Positions 1 to 10,175 of a DNA stretch of 64,000 bases are shown piece after piece. Where the stretch lies: NCBI GenBank assembly GCA_037721215.1, contig JBBJNV010000017.1:1-64000 (forward strand), written 5' to 3'. This DNA comes from Gemmatimonadaceae bacterium. GTDB lineage: Bacteria > Gemmatimonadota > Gemmatimonadetes > Gemmatimonadales > Gemmatimonadaceae. Positions within the stretch are counted from its first letter, which is position 1, and the number at the start of each line of letters is the position of its first letter. The position numbers were made by a program, and so were the translations under genes. Below the pieces are notes generated by a model. It did no database searches. It was not told where the DNA came from and saw only the letters and a list, made by a program, of their open reading frames with translations.

Positions 1-1
1 G

Positions 2-1051
2 CCGACGCCCCTTGCAAAGACACGCGATCCCGACATGACGTATGTCATTGCCGCAGCGGACGCGATCGCGAGGAATTGCCATCCGGGTCTGTTGATCGTT
101 CTTGAGAGCACGACTTACCCGGGCACGACACGCGAGCTGATGCAACCAAGGCTCGAGGCGGCGGGACTCACCGTTGGGGAGGATGTCTTCCTGGCCTTCA
201 GTCCCGAACGCGTCGATCCGGGGAATCCGATCTGGAATACAAAGAACACTCCGAAGGTAGTCGGCGGCATTACGCCGGCATGCACCGAGCTGGCCAGTGC
301 GCTCTATGCTTCGTGTCTCGAATCCATCGTTCCGGTTTCAAGCACCGAAACCGCCGAGCTGGTCAAACTGCTCGAGAACACGTTCCGGTCGGTGAATATC
401 GGACTCGTCAATGAAATGCAGATCGTCTGTGACAAGCTGGGCGTCAACGTCTGGGAAGTTATCGATGCCGCTGCGACGAAACCGTTTGGTTTCATGAAGT
501 TCACTCCCGGTCCGGGGATAGGCGGTCACTGCATCCCGCTTGACCCGCACTATCTTGCGTGGAAGATGAGGACGCTCAACTACAAGACCCGATTCATCGA
601 TCTGGCGAGCGAAATCAACAGCGAGATGCCGGCACTGGTGGTGGAAAGGGTTGCCCATTCATTAAACCAGCGGCGGAAGCCAGTGAACGGCAGCAGGATA
701 TTGGTGCTTGGAGTGGCGTACAAGAAGAACATCGATGACATGCGCGAAAGTCCTGCACTCGATGTTATCCGGCTGCTCGAAGAGCAGGGAGCAACGGTTG
801 TCTATCACGATCCGCATGTTCAATCCTTTCGTGAAGATGGACATGAGCGTGTGAGTGTTGAACTCACCGATTCGGCGCTTTCCGATGCCGATATCGTCGT
901 CATCATTACGGACCACTCCGCCGTGAATTATCAGCGTGTCGTAAACATCTCAAAAGCACTGGTGGACACCCGGAATGCGACCGCAGGCTTGAAGCGGGCG
1001 CAAGGCGGTAATCCCAGCACTCCCGCCATAGCCGATCTGGCAATTGCATAA
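2..1051 (+). CDS. wbpA: UDP-N-acetyl-hexosamine 6-dehydrogenase (5' partial)
   Basis: Oxidises a UDP-N-acetylhexosamine to the uronic acid in two NAD-dependent steps, supplying polysaccharide precursors in the cytoplasm. The frame is already open at base 2 and reads PTPLAKTRDPD just before the first ATG (35), the family's conserved PTPL segment, so the N-terminal Rossmann half lies outside the window and the ATG at 35 is internal. The catalytic cysteine sits in GIGGHCIPLDPHYLAWK (Cys codon 530-532), the signature of the UDP-GlcNAc/UDP-ManNAc dehydrogenase branch rather than of UDP-glucose dehydrogenase. The C-terminal UDP-binding domain (GVAYKKNIDDMRESPALDV) is complete. Exact substrate is inferred. 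A second dehydrogenase follows after 15 bp. Confidence 0.88.
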   Translation, partial: PTPLAKTRDPDMTYVIAAADAIARNCHPGLLIVLESTTYPGTTRELMQPRLEAAGLTVGEDVFLAFSPERVDPGNPIWNTKNTPKVVGGITPACTELASALYASCLESIVPVSSTETAELVKLLENTFRSVNIGLVNEMQIVCDKLGVNVWEVIDAAATKPFGFMKFTPGPGIGGHCIPLDPHYLAWKMRTLNYKTRFIDLASEINSEMPALVVERVAHSLNQRRKPVNGSRILVLGVAYKKNIDDMRESPALDVIRLLEEQGATVVYHDPHVQSFREDGHERVSVELTDSALSDADIVVIITDHSAVNYQRVVNISKALVDTRNATAGLKRAQGGNPSTPAIADLAIA

Positions 1052-1066
1052 CCACAATCGCAAGTC

Positions 1067-2410
1067 ATGAATATTTCTGTAATCGGTACTGGATACGTTG
1101 GTCTCGTAGTCGGGGCCTGCCTCGCCGAGACGGGGAACGACGTCATATGCGCTGATGTGATGGCGTCGAAGATCGACAACCTGAAGATGAACATCCTGCC
1201 CATTTACGAGCCCGGCCTCGAGGATCTTGTGGCGCGGAACCAGCAGGACGGACGGCTGACCTTCACCACCGACATTGCGGCAGCGGTTGCATCAGCGAGC
1301 GTACTGTTCATTGCGGTCGGTACGCCGCCGGACGAGGACGGATCCGCCGACCTTCAGCATGTGCTGGCCGTGGCGCGTCTGATTGGCAGGCATATGACGC
1401 GCGAGCTTGTAGTTGTCACCAAATCGACGGTGCCTGTCGGCACCGCAGGAAAGGTGGCGGCCGAGATTGTCAGGGAAGCGAAGTTTGCGTTCCACATGTG
1501 CAGCAACCCCGAGTTCCTCAAGGAAGGCGCGGCGGTTGACGATTTCATGAAGCCGGACCGAGTTGTTCTGGGTGTCGACAGCGACAAGGCACGTGACGTC
1601 ATGGGTGAGATTTATGCGCCATTCGTTCGCACCGGCAAGCCGGTCATTTTCATGGATATCGCGTCCGCTGAGATGACCAAGTATGCCGCGAACGGCATGC
1701 TTGCAACGCGAATCTCGTTCATGAACGAAGTTGCCAACCTGTGCGAGATGGTGGGCGCGAACGTCGATATGGTGCGACGGGGCATCGGTAGCGATTCGCG
1801 GATCGGTTCCTCCTTTCTCTTTCCCGGCCCCGGTTACGGCGGATCGTGCTTCCCAAAGGATGTGAAAGCACTTATCCGCACGGCTGGCGAGATAGACCTG
1901 AACCTGCTCGTCCTGGCGGCCGTGGAAAAAGTGAACGAGCGGCAAAAGCTGCTGCTCGCCGAGAAGTTGCGCGGCGCGCTGGATGGAGAACTCGAAGGGA
2001 GCCATATCGCGGTGTGGGGACTCGCCTTCAAGCCGCAGACTGACGACATGCGGGACGCGCCGTCGCTCACGCTCATCGAAGAGCTTCTCCGGGCCGGTGC
2101 GACTGTCTGCGCTCATGACCCTGCAGCGATGAACGAAGCACGGCACAAGCTCGGTGACACGATCGCTCTTGCAGAGACGAACTATGAAGCGCTCGAGGGA
2201 GCTGACGCCCTTGTCGTGGTGACGGACTGGAACGAATATCGCCACCCGGACTTCGAGCGCGTCAAGGCTGCTCTCAGCCAGCCAATCATTGTGGACGGCC
2301 GGAATCTCTACGATCCGGAAAAGATGCGCGAGCTCGGTTTCGGGTACTATTCAATCGGACGGACCTCGGTCGAACACACGCCAGCCGAGCGGGTAAGAGA
2401 GATCGCATGA
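1067..2410 (+). CDS. ugd: UDP-glucose 6-dehydrogenase
   Basis: Converts UDP-glucose to UDP-glucuronate for extracellular polysaccharide or LPS sugars. The 447-residue protein begins with the NAD-binding motif [16 protein letters not shown] and carries the catalytic cysteine in [12 protein letters not shown], typical of the Ugd/TuaD branch. The C-terminal UDP-binding domain ([17 protein letters not shown]) is intact and length is normal for the family. It is a distant paralogue of the upstream dehydrogenase, so the pair probably supplies two different uronic acids. The stop codon overlaps the start of the BamD-like gene by 4 bp (ATGA), implying translational coupling. Confidence 0.95.
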   Translation: MNISVIGTGYVGLVVGACLAETGNDVICADVMASKIDNLKMNILPIYEPGLEDLVARNQQDGRLTFTTDIAAAVASASVLFIAVGTPPDEDGSADLQHVLAVARLIGRHMTRELVVVTKSTVPVGTAGKVAAEIVREAKFAFHMCSNPEFLKEGAAVDDFMKPDRVVLGVDSDKARDVMGEIYAPFVRTGKPVIFMDIASAEMTKYAANGMLATRISFMNEVANLCEMVGANVDMVRRGIGSDSRIGSSFLFPGPGYGGSCFPKDVKALIRTAGEIDLNLLVLAAVEKVNERQKLLLAEKLRGALDGELEGSHIAVWGLAFKPQTDDMRDAPSLTLIEELLRAGATVCAHDPAAMNEARHKLGDTIALAETNYEALEGADALVVVTDWNEYRHPDFERVKAALSQPIIVDGRNLYDPEKMRELGFGYYSIGRTSVEHTPAERVREIA

Positions 2411-3165
2411 ACCTTCGCCGCCATCTCCTCGTTGCGATACTCATCCTTGGCGCCTGCAAGCCCGCGTTCAACGCCGGCCGCTTCGGTTCGACTGACGATC
2501 TTTACCGGGCCGCGCTGGTGGAATACAACGCGCGGCGGTGGGAGAATGCGGTGACGGCCTTCGAGCGTCTCACCACCGAGCTCCCGCCGCGTGATCCACG
2601 TCTTCCGGCAGCGTTGTTCTATCTCGGCACATCTCAGCAGAAGCGAGGTGACCACCTTCTTGCTGCAAAGACCTATAGCCGCGTTTTCGAGATTGCACCG
2701 ACGGATACGCTGGCGGACGATGCTCTCCTTGCTTCGGGGCTCGCGTATCAGCGGCTGTGGCGCAAACCCGTGCTGGACGCGGAGTACGGAGACTTTGCGC
2801 TGACCCAGTATCAGCAGCTGAGAGGCTCATTCCCCAATTCCGTCCTCCTGCCGCAGGCTACGGAACAGATCGCGAAGGTGGATGAATGGTATGCCGCCAA
2901 GGACTATGAGACCGGTTATCACTATTTGCGGCGAAAGGCGTACGATTCCGCGATTATCTATTTCAAGGATGTGATCCGGCTGCGCCCTTCCGCGCCGTCA
3001 GCGAAAAACGCGTACCTTCGACTGCACGAGGCCTATTCCGCCATCAACTACAAAGACGATGCACGTGACCTTTGTGATGCGATGCGCAAGGCATACCCTG
3101 CGGACAGGGAAGTGAGAGCGGCATGTGGCGCCGTGCCCGCCGTCGTGACGGCACCACCTCAGTAG
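2407..3165 (+). CDS. bamD: BamD-like outer membrane assembly lipoprotein
   Basis: Probable periplasm-facing lipoprotein of the BAM complex, which inserts beta-barrel proteins into the outer membrane. The N terminus is a lipoprotein signal with lipobox LGAC (Cys17), followed by tetratricopeptide-type helical repeats starting near residue 30 ([19 protein letters not shown]) and continuing through about residue 235. The 252-residue length and repeat pattern fit BamD/ComL. It overlaps ugd by 4 bp and nadD begins 4 bp after its stop. BamD is usually not next to ugd, so the coupling is a local arrangement. A generic TPR lipoprotein is the main alternative. Confidence 0.82.
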   Translation: MNLRRHLLVAILILGACKPAFNAGRFGSTDDLYRAALVEYNARRWENAVTAFERLTTELPPRDPRLPAALFYLGTSQQKRGDHLLAAKTYSRVFEIAPTDTLADDALLASGLAYQRLWRKPVLDAEYGDFALTQYQQLRGSFPNSVLLPQATEQIAKVDEWYAAKDYETGYHYLRRKAYDSAIIYFKDVIRLRPSAPSAKNAYLRLHEAYSAINYKDDARDLCDAMRKAYPADREVRAACGAVPAVVTAPPQ

Positions 3166-3169
3166 TCAA

Positions 3170-3805
3170 TTGCGCCTCGGCGTACTCGGGGGCACGTTCG
3201 ATCCGCCGCACGCCGGACACCTGCTGGCAGCGGTCGATTCTTTCGAAGCACTGAAGCTCGAGAGGCTTTTGATTGTCCCGGCAGCAACACAACCGCTCAA
3301 GGCTGGCTTGGCTGCCGGAGCGTCGCCTGCGCAACGGCTGGCAATGACGAGACTCGCCTTCGGTGGTGACACGAGATTCGAAGTGCTCTCCATGGAAATC
3401 GATCGGGGCGGGTTATCTTACACGGCCGATACTCTGGAGTCCGTCTCAGCCGCAAATCCGGACAGTGAGCTTGTTCTTGTTGCTGGAACCGACGCGCTCG
3501 CAACGTTTGACCTGTGGGATAGACCTGAGCGGATTCTTGAGTTGGCCAGAATCGCGGGAGTGCAGCGGGATGTAGCTGGAGGAGCTGCAATTTCAGGGCA
3601 CCTTTTGCGGGCGCGGGGCGGAGTCCTCTCCGTTACGGCCCGACGTGTGGATGTGTCATCTTCCGAGATCCGCCGCCGGCTCCAGAAGGGTCAGTCGGCA
3701 AAGGGATTCGTCGCTGAATCGGTAGAGCGCTACATCGCCGCCGTGAAACTATACAGGTCAGAGCGCGGTATCGCACCACGTTGCGCGGTACTGAGCGGGG
3801 ACTGA
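3170..3805 (+). CDS. nadD: Nicotinate-nucleotide adenylyltransferase
   Basis: Adenylates nicotinate mononucleotide to deamido-NAD in cytoplasmic NAD biosynthesis. The protein starts [20 protein letters not shown], containing the nucleotidyltransferase [11 protein letters not shown] motif directly after the first strand, so the TTG at 3170 is the natural start. The C-terminal [10 protein letters not shown] segment corresponds to the conserved ISSTxIR signature. At 211 residues it is a normal size. It sits 4 bp after the bamD-like gene and 10 bp before secA. I see no rsfS neighbour, which often accompanies nadD elsewhere. Confidence 0.94.
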   Translation: MRLGVLGGTFDPPHAGHLLAAVDSFEALKLERLLIVPAATQPLKAGLAAGASPAQRLAMTRLAFGGDTRFEVLSMEIDRGGLSYTADTLESVSAANPDSELVLVAGTDALATFDLWDRPERILELARIAGVQRDVAGGAAISGHLLRARGGVLSVTARRVDVSSSEIRRRLQKGQSAKGFVAESVERYIAAVKLYRSERGIAPRCAVLSGD

Positions 3806-3815
3806 GGAAAGGGAA

Positions 3816-6800
3816 ATGTTAAAGGGAATGCTGGCGGGTGTGTTTGGCACGAGGCACGAGCGCGAGCGCAAGCGCGTGCAGCCAATCGTGGATGAGATCA
3901 ACGCCCATTATGAGCGTCTCCACGGCGTGTCTGAAGACGAACTAAAGGCACAGACGGACAAGTTTCGTGCGCGCTTCAGCGAGGCGACAGGCGAGCTGGA
4001 TGCGCGCATTGCAGAGCTGAAGGAAGAGAAACGGAGCACGGCCGACGCCGCCGGGCGGGAGCGAGTGGATGTGGAGCTTGGCGGTACCGACGGACGCGGA
4101 GGGGCCGAGGGTGAGCTGAGGGAGGCAACAGCCGAAGTACTTGACGAAATTCTTCCCGAGGCATTTGCCACCGTCCGCGAGGCGTGTCGCCGGCTTGTCG
4201 ACTCGACGGTTCGCGTCACCGGGCAGGACCAGCAGTGGAACATGATCCCGTATGACGTGCAGCTCATGGGAGGAGTTCAGCTGCATATGGGGCGCATCGC
4301 AGAAATGGCGACCGGTGAAGGCAAGACGCTGGTTGCAACCCTGCCGCTCTACCTGAATGCGCTGCCTGGCAAAGGATCACATCTCATCACCGTGAACTCG
4401 TATCTCGCCCGCCGTGATTCCGAGTGGATGGGGCATGTGTACCGGTACCTCGGTCTCACCGTCGGGTGCATTGACGACACGGAGCCGGGAACGCCGGAAC
4501 GCCGCGCGGCTTACGAGTGCGACATCACCTACGGCACGAACAACGAGTTCGGGTTCGACTACCTCCGCGACAACATGGTGGTGTCGAACGAGCAACGCGT
4601 TCAGCGGGGACACGTGTACGCGATTGTCGACGAGGTCGACTCGGTGCTCATCGACGAAGCCCGGACTCCGCTCATCATATCCGGGCCGGTAGGTAACGAA
4701 TCCGATGCCGAATACGCGCTGCATAACGCGGCGGTGTCCCGGCTCGTAAAGCGACAGAGTGATCTTGCAAACGTGCTGGTGGCCGATGGGCAGCGCGCTT
4801 TCGAGAGCGGCGATACGGCGACGGCGGCGCTGAAGTTGTACCAGTCCCAGCTTGGTGCGCCAAAGAACAAACGGCTTCTGAAGATGCTGCAGGAAACGGG
4901 TGTCAAGCAGCTCGTTCAGAAGATGGAGCTGGACCACCTTGCCGATCGCAAGCTACCGCCGGCAAAGCAGCAGTTCCGCGAAACGGAGGATGAGCTGCTG
5001 TACGTGCTCGATGAAAAGGGCCACACCGTTCACCTAACGGATCGCGGCGTCGACTTCATGTCGCCAAGCGACCACGATGCGTTCGTTATGCCGGACATCT
5101 CGCAGGAAGTGCACCGCATCGACCGCGATGATGCGATGACCCCGGAGGAAAAGCTCGCCGCCCGCAACGAGATCAACCGGGAGTACGCGCTGAAGAGTGA
5201 GACTCTCAACATCGTGCATCAGCTGTTGCGGGCTCACGCACTGTACGAAATCGACGTGAACTATGTCGTTCAGGAAGGGCAGGTTCTCATCGTCGATGAG
5301 TTCACGGGGCGCACGATGCCCGGCCGGCGATGGTCCGAGGGGTTGCACCAGGCCGTCGAGGCAAAGGAAGGCGTACAGGTCAAAGGCGAGACGCAGACCC
5401 TCGCAACCATCACTATTCAGAATTACTTCCGGTTGTTCTCGAAGCTTGGCGGCATGACCGGTACTGCTGAAACCGAAGAGACCGAGTTCCACGAAATTTA
5501 TGGTCTCGGTGTTTCGGTAGTTCCAACGAACCGCGACGTGATTCGCGACGACCGGCAGGATCTTGTCTACAAGACCCGCCGCGAGAAGTACAATGCGATG
5601 CTCGAGGAAACCGAGCGGCTCCACAAACTTGGGTATCCGGTGCTTGTCGGAACCGTGAGCGTGGATGTGTCGGAGACGCTGTCGCGGATGTTCAAGCGTG
5701 CAGGCATTCCGCACAATGTTCTCAACGCCAAGTATCACCAGCGGGAAGCTGAGATCGTCGCCGGAGCTGGACAACCGGGCGCTGTGACGATCGCGACGAA
5801 CATGGCCGGCCGCGGAACCGATATCAAACTTGGTGCGGGTGTGACGGTTTCGAAGCCGTCAGTTGTCAAAGACGCCGAAAATCAGCCGGTCGAAACGAAT
5901 GAGTGTGGCGGTCTCCACATCATCGGATCCGAGCGGCATGAATCGCGGCGAATTGACCGGCAGCTGAGGGGCCGCGCCGGACGGCAGGGCGATCCCGGCT
6001 CGTCGCAGTTCTTCCTTTCGCTCGAAGACGATCTGATGCGGCTGTTCGGCAGCGACCGCATTGCCAAGCTGATGGACCGGATGGGCGCGGAGGAGGGCGA
6101 GATGCTGACGCACTCACTCATCACGCGTTCGATCGAGCAGGCGCAGAAGCGCGTCGAGCTGCAGAACTTTCAGTCACGCAAAAGACTGCTCGACTATGAC
6201 GATGTAATGAACCAGCAGCGCGAGGTAATTTATTCACTGCGATCATTTGCGCTCGACGGTGGCGAGGAGTTGAAGGGCGAAGCCGAGAAGATGATCGAGA
6301 AGGGAGTAACCCGTCGGATCGAGAATTCGCTGGCGGCGTTCGACAGCGCAGAGGAATGGGACTACGGATTGGTTCGGCAGGATCTGCTCATGCACTATCT
6401 GCTCAGCGTCCCGTCGTTTGAGGAAGATGTGGACCATCCGGGCTCGCTGGCAGAAGCGCAGCGGGATGCAGTCGAGGCGGCAAAGCGTGCCTTCGATGAC
6501 AAGCTCACAGGCCTGGGAGAATTTTCGGGTCAGCTGCTGGCCCTGGTGATGCTCAATGTGCTCGACGAAAAATGGAAGGATCACCTCTACGATCTCGATC
6601 AGCTTCGAAATGCGATCCACTACCGGTCGTGGGGTCAGAAGGATCCGCTCATCGAGTACAAGCACGAAGCGTACACGATGTTCGTGGATTTGATGAACGA
6701 CATCTTCCACACGTTTACCGAGCGGTTTCTGCGGGCGCAGATCAGCTTTGAGCCACCGTCGTTCGACGACGGAATTGACTCTGGTCCCAGCAACGGCTCG

Positions 6801-7109
6801 CCAACCGGCGGACCGCCCCGTGGCCCGACAAAGCGTTACAACGCTATGGGTGTGCTGGTAGATATTGAGCCGGAAGAACCGAATGGAAATGGTGAGGATT
6901 CAGTCGTTGACATAGGGCCTTCGGAGCCGCCCAACAGGAAGCCTGCGGTTCGACCGGAGCCCGTCGTCACGGGGGCTGGCCGCGTGCGATCGCTCGACCC
7001 CACGCAGAACTCCGCGCCGCAGGGGGATTGGAGCACAGTCGGTCGAAATGATCCCTGCCCCTGTGGGTCAGGAAAGAAGTTCAAGAAATGCCACGGGACG
7101 CTCGCCTAG
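3816..7109 (+). CDS. secA: Preprotein translocase ATPase SecA (long form)
   Basis: Motor ATPase that drives unfolded preproteins through SecYEG. Walker A is [20 protein letters not shown] (near residue 162), the DEAD-type region is [19 protein letters not shown], and helicase motifs [23 protein letters not shown] and [15 protein letters not shown] follow in order. The C terminus ends in the zinc/SecB-binding motif [14 protein letters not shown]. Length is 1097 residues against about 840-900 in proteobacteria; the excess lies mainly in the preprotein cross-linking domain (about residues 300-460), as I recall for Bacteroidota-type SecA. The ATG at 3816 follows a purine-rich GAGGAAAGGG ribosome-binding site. 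Confidence 0.97.
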   Translation: MLKGMLAGVFGTRHERERKRVQPIVDEINAHYERLHGVSEDELKAQTDKFRARFSEATGELDARIAELKEEKRSTADAAGRERVDVELGGTDGRGGAEGELREATAEVLDEILPEAFATVREACRRLVDSTVRVTGQDQQWNMIPYDVQLMGGVQLHMGRIAEMATGEGKTLVATLPLYLNALPGKGSHLITVNSYLARRDSEWMGHVYRYLGLTVGCIDDTEPGTPERRAAYECDITYGTNNEFGFDYLRDNMVVSNEQRVQRGHVYAIVDEVDSVLIDEARTPLIISGPVGNESDAEYALHNAAVSRLVKRQSDLANVLVADGQRAFESGDTATAALKLYQSQLGAPKNKRLLKMLQETGVKQLVQKMELDHLADRKLPPAKQQFRETEDELLYVLDEKGHTVHLTDRGVDFMSPSDHDAFVMPDISQEVHRIDRDDAMTPEEKLAARNEINREYALKSETLNIVHQLLRAHALYEIDVNYVVQEGQVLIVDEFTGRTMPGRRWSEGLHQAVEAKEGVQVKGETQTLATITIQNYFRLFSKLGGMTGTAETEETEFHEIYGLGVSVVPTNRDVIRDDRQDLVYKTRREKYNAMLEETERLHKLGYPVLVGTVSVDVSETLSRMFKRAGIPHNVLNAKYHQREAEIVAGAGQPGAVTIATNMAGRGTDIKLGAGVTVSKPSVVKDAENQPVETNECGGLHIIGSERHESRRIDRQLRGRAGRQGDPGSSQFFLSLEDDLMRLFGSDRIAKLMDRMGAEEGEMLTHSLITRSIEQAQKRVELQNFQSRKRLLDYDDVMNQQREVIYSLRSFALDGGEELKGEAEKMIEKGVTRRIENSLAAFDSAEEWDYGLVRQDLLMHYLLSVPSFEEDVDHPGSLAEAQRDAVEAAKRAFDDKLTGLGEFSGQLLALVMLNVLDEKWKDHLYDLDQLRNAIHYRSWGQKDPLIEYKHEAYTMFVDLMNDIFHTFTERFLRAQISFEPPSFDDGIDSGPSNGSPTGGPPRGPTKRYNAMGVLVDIEPEEPNGNGEDSVVDIGPSEPPNRKPAVRPEPVVTGAGRVRSLDPTQNSAPQGDWSTVGRNDPCPCGSGKKFKKCHGTLA

Positions 7110-7273
7110 CCGGCTGACGCGCGGGGCGTACGACGGCGCGCGATCGTGCAGTAACCCCCGCTGAAGCAGATTTGCGCCAAGGCGTGCATGTGGTTGCCGA
7201 TGCGAGGCACAGGTGGGGCGCCTCGGGCCGGGAAGGACTAGCCATACACATTCCTCCAATGGAGTGCGTATCG

Positions 7274-7957
7274 ATGGCATCGAGCATCCGCGAACTACCG
7301 AGCAGTGAACGACCGCGGGAAAGACTGAAGTCGCATGGCGCGCGGGCGCTGAGCTCCGCGGAACTGCTGGCGATCCTGCTGGGTACGGGATCCGAAGGAC
7401 ATTCCGCTACAGGCATCGGTCATCAGATTCTCACCAGCTCCCGCGGTTCGCTTCGGCGGCTTTCCTCGCAGCCGGTGGCATCGCTCACGGCACTTGCCGG
7501 TATCGGCAATGCGCGCGCGGTCGCAATTCACGCTGCGCTCGAGCTGGGGCGTCGCATGGCGGCCGAGGAACGCGAGGAAGGAATTCCCGTGCGCGGGCCT
7601 CGCGACGTGCACGAAATATTCGGACAGAAACTGCAGGATCTTCCGGTGGAGGAGTTCCACGTTGCGATTCTAGATTCGCAGCATCGGCTCGAACGGGACA
7701 TTACGGTAACTCGCGGGTTGCTCAACTCGTCTCTCGTGCATCCACGCGAAGTATTCCGCGAAGCGATCGCGGAGAACGCCGCAGCGATCATCCTCGTGCA
7801 CAACCATCCGAGCGGCGACCCTACGCCATCTGCCGACGACAGGATTACAACCGATCAGCTGGTGCAGGCCGGGCGCGTTCTCGACATTCCCGTGCAGGAT
7901 CACATTATAATTGGAAGAGGACGATATCTGAGCTTCGCGGAGGCCGGCCTGTTGTGA
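7274..7957 (+). CDS. radC: RadC/JAB-domain protein
   Basis: RadC-family protein with a helix-hairpin-helix-like N-terminal region (LTALAGIGNARAVAIHAALE) and a C-terminal MPN/JAB metal-binding domain with the motif HNHPSGDPTPSADD. The biochemical role is unsettled; the name comes from an old DNA-repair assignment. The open frame extends back to 7172, but family proteins begin near the IRELPxSERPRERL segment, and the ATG at 7274 is preceded by GGAG (7261-7264) at 9 nt, so I place the start there (227 residues). The stop overlaps the GTG start of the (p)ppGpp synthetase gene by 4 bp (GTGA). The 164 bp between secA and this start hold no recognisable gene. Confidence 0.92.
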   Translation: MASSIRELPSSERPRERLKSHGARALSSAELLAILLGTGSEGHSATGIGHQILTSSRGSLRRLSSQPVASLTALAGIGNARAVAIHAALELGRRMAAEEREEGIPVRGPRDVHEIFGQKLQDLPVEEFHVAILDSQHRLERDITVTRGLLNSSLVHPREVFREAIAENAAAIILVHNHPSGDPTPSADDRITTDQLVQAGRVLDIPVQDHIIIGRGRYLSFAEAGLL

Positions 7958-10128
7958 CAGCGATCGAACCGCACACGGTGATTCCTGGATGGACCAGCAA
8001 CGGCGGGTCGATCCCTGATCGGCTCGATCAGGAGCTGCTCGTGCGTGCGTACCGATTCAGCGAGCGGGCGCATATCGGCCAGAAGCGATTGTCCGGCGAG
8101 AACTATGTGTCGCACTGCGTGCAGGTGGCGAAGATTCTTGCGGATCTCCACCTGGATAGTGTGACCGTCGCCAGCGGGCTCATTCACGATGTGGTCGAAG
8201 ACACGAGCGTAACTGTTCGTGAGGTCGAAGCTGAATTCGGCGCCGAGATTGCACAGATCGTCGATGGTCTGACCAAGATCGGACATCTGCCGCTGAATTC
8301 GTCGCAGGAAAGACAGGTCGAGAACTACCGCAAGCTGCTGCTGTCCATCGCCAAGGATGCGCGGGTCATCCTGATCAAGCTCGCTGACCGTCTGCACAAC
8401 ATGCGGACGCTCGAGTTTCTCCCCGCGGAAAAGCGTCGGCGCATCGCTCAGGAAACGCGCGACCTCTATGCGCCGCTGGCTCACCGCTTCGGTATGGCGA
8501 GAATGCGCTGGGAGCTGGAGGACCTTGCTTTCAAGCACCTGGAACAGCCGGAATACAAGTCGCTTGCGAAGCTCGTCACGCAGCGCCGCGGCGAGCGGGA
8601 GGAAACGATCTCGCAGGTCACCGAGCCGCTGCTGGCGCTTCTGAGCAGCGGCGGGATTGCGAACGTCGAGGTGACAGGCCGCCCCAAACATCTCTGGTCG
8701 ATCTACAAGAAGATGACCAAATGGGATAAGCCGTACGAGGAGATATACGACCTCATGGCCATCCGGGTGCTTGTCGACACGGTCCCGGATTGTTACCACG
8801 CGCTCGGCGTCATCCACGAGCGATACACTCCTCTGCAAGAGCGGATCAAGGACTACGTCGGGCAGCCGAAATCAAACGGATACCAGTCGCTGCATACGAC
8901 GATCTTCGGGCCGGGCAAGCAGCTGTTCGAGATTCAGATTCGCACACGGGAGATGCACCGGACAGCCGAATACGGAATCGCCGCGCACTGGCGGTTCAAG
9001 GAAGACGCGCGCAATGCCGACGAGCTCGATCGCGCACTTCACTGGTTTCGACAGGTGCTCGAGTTGCAGCTCGACGCCAAGACTCCCGACGAGTTCCTCG
9101 AATTTCTGAAGCTCGATCTCTACCAGGATGAGATCTTCGTTTTCACGCCCACCGGTGATGTGATTCAGCTTCCGAAGGGTGCGACGCCCATCGATTTTGC
9201 GTTCGCCGTTCACACCGAAGTCGGCTTGCACGCCTGCGGGGCGAGGATCAACGGCAAGCAGGCCACGCTTGCCCGCGAGCTGAAAAATTCGGATACCGTC
9301 GAGATAGCTACATCGCCCACCGCGCGGCCCAGCCGCGACTGGCTTTCGCATGTTCGGACTGGCCGCGCGAGGCACAAGATCAGGCAGCGGCTGCGGATCG
9401 ACGAGCAGACAACGTCGTCGAAGCTCGGCCGGGAGATGCTGTACCGCGAAATCAAACGCCGGCGGCTCGCCAAGCCGGACGATGCACAGCTACGGCTGGC
9501 AGCCGAGGCCATGGGCCTGAATGATGTCAATCACCTCATCGCGTCGATTGGACAGGGCGACGTGGGAGTGACCCAGGTGCTCAGGCACCTTTATCCCGAA
9601 ACTGAAGTCAACGTGCCGCCCGTCAAGCCCGGCCCGCTGGACTGGCTGGTGGACAAGGTTCGCGGAAACCCAAAGGGCGTGCGCATTCAGGGCGTGGATG
9701 GGCTGATGGTCCGCTACGCGCAATGTTGCCAGCCGGTACCTGGAGACCCGGTTGTGGGCTACGTAACCCGGGGGCGTGGAGTGAGCATACACCGAGGTGA
9801 CTGCCCGAACCTGCTGATGCTCGACCTGGAACCCGAGCGGCGGCTCGAGATCGACTGGAAGGAGCTCGAGGGCGAGCGTTTCATGGTGCGCCTTGCACTC
9901 GATGCCACAGACCGGCGGGGCCTGTACGCCGATCTTGCAGCCGCGGTATCGGCAACCGATACCGATATCCGGAGTTTTGAGATGCAGAGCGCCGATGGGC
10001 ATGTCACTGGCGCGGTGTCGGTGGAAGTCGAGAATCTTGCCCATCTTCAGCGAATTCTGAAAGCGGCGCGACGCGTGAAGGGAGTAACGGAGGTGACGCG
10101 AAAGGAGCGGATGGCCAGCGACAGCTGA
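7954..10128 (+). CDS. rel: Bifunctional (p)ppGpp synthetase/hydrolase
   Basis: Makes and degrades the stringent-response alarmone (p)ppGpp. Domain order over 724 residues: HD hydrolase domain (HDVVEDT near residue 70, with RLHNMRTL), synthetase domain ([20 protein letters not shown] and [16 protein letters not shown]), TGS domain ([20 protein letters not shown]), then a zinc-finger-like/ACT regulatory C terminus ([16 protein letters not shown], then the ACT segment). The HD and ED residues are present, so hydrolase activity is expected. The GTG start at 7954 overlaps radC in a GTGA junction. No other RelA/SpoT homologue is in the window, consistent with the single bifunctional enzyme typical outside gamma-proteobacteria. 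Confidence 0.95.
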   Translation: MTAIEPHTVIPGWTSNGGSIPDRLDQELLVRAYRFSERAHIGQKRLSGENYVSHCVQVAKILADLHLDSVTVASGLIHDVVEDTSVTVREVEAEFGAEIAQIVDGLTKIGHLPLNSSQERQVENYRKLLLSIAKDARVILIKLADRLHNMRTLEFLPAEKRRRIAQETRDLYAPLAHRFGMARMRWELEDLAFKHLEQPEYKSLAKLVTQRRGEREETISQVTEPLLALLSSGGIANVEVTGRPKHLWSIYKKMTKWDKPYEEIYDLMAIRVLVDTVPDCYHALGVIHERYTPLQERIKDYVGQPKSNGYQSLHTTIFGPGKQLFEIQIRTREMHRTAEYGIAAHWRFKEDARNADELDRALHWFRQVLELQLDAKTPDEFLEFLKLDLYQDEIFVFTPTGDVIQLPKGATPIDFAFAVHTEVGLHACGARINGKQATLARELKNSDTVEIATSPTARPSRDWLSHVRTGRARHKIRQRLRIDEQTTSSKLGREMLYREIKRRRLAKPDDAQLRLAAEAMGLNDVNHLIASIGQGDVGVTQVLRHLYPETEVNVPPVKPGPLDWLVDKVRGNPKGVRIQGVDGLMVRYAQCCQPVPGDPVVGYVTRGRGVSIHRGDCPNLLMLDLEPERRLEIDWKELEGERFMVRLALDATDRRGLYADLAAAVSATDTDIRSFEMQSADGHVTGAVSVEVENLAHLQRILKAARRVKGVTEVTRKERMASDS

Positions 10129-10164
10129 ACGGATGGCAAAACCGAACAAAAACCGCAAAGTGGT

Positions 10165-10170
10165 TATATT
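10165..10170 (+). promoter_or_regulatory. Candidate -10 element for a leaderless uvrB mRNA
   Basis: TATATT ends 6 nt before the uvrB GTG start, so a transcript would begin at about the start codon. No Shine-Dalgarno-like purine run precedes the GTG. No convincing -35 box is visible 16-18 bp upstream. The same element at the same distance precedes alaS. Confidence 0.35.
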
Positions 10171-10175
10171 TAGAA

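Noticed and set aside
1292-2245. A 317-codon open frame on the minus strand
   Set aside because: Antisense to ugd, no family-like motifs, Arg/His-rich composition typical of shadows.
3816-7109. Idea that the SecA insertion is a foreign domain or intein
   Set aside because: The extra sequence lies in a place where long SecA forms of other phyla also have insertions, and no intein splice motifs are present.
7253-7264. CTCC-AAT-GGAG mini-hairpin that could hide the radC ribosome-binding site
   Set aside because: Only 4 bp with a 3-nt loop; too weak to claim regulation.
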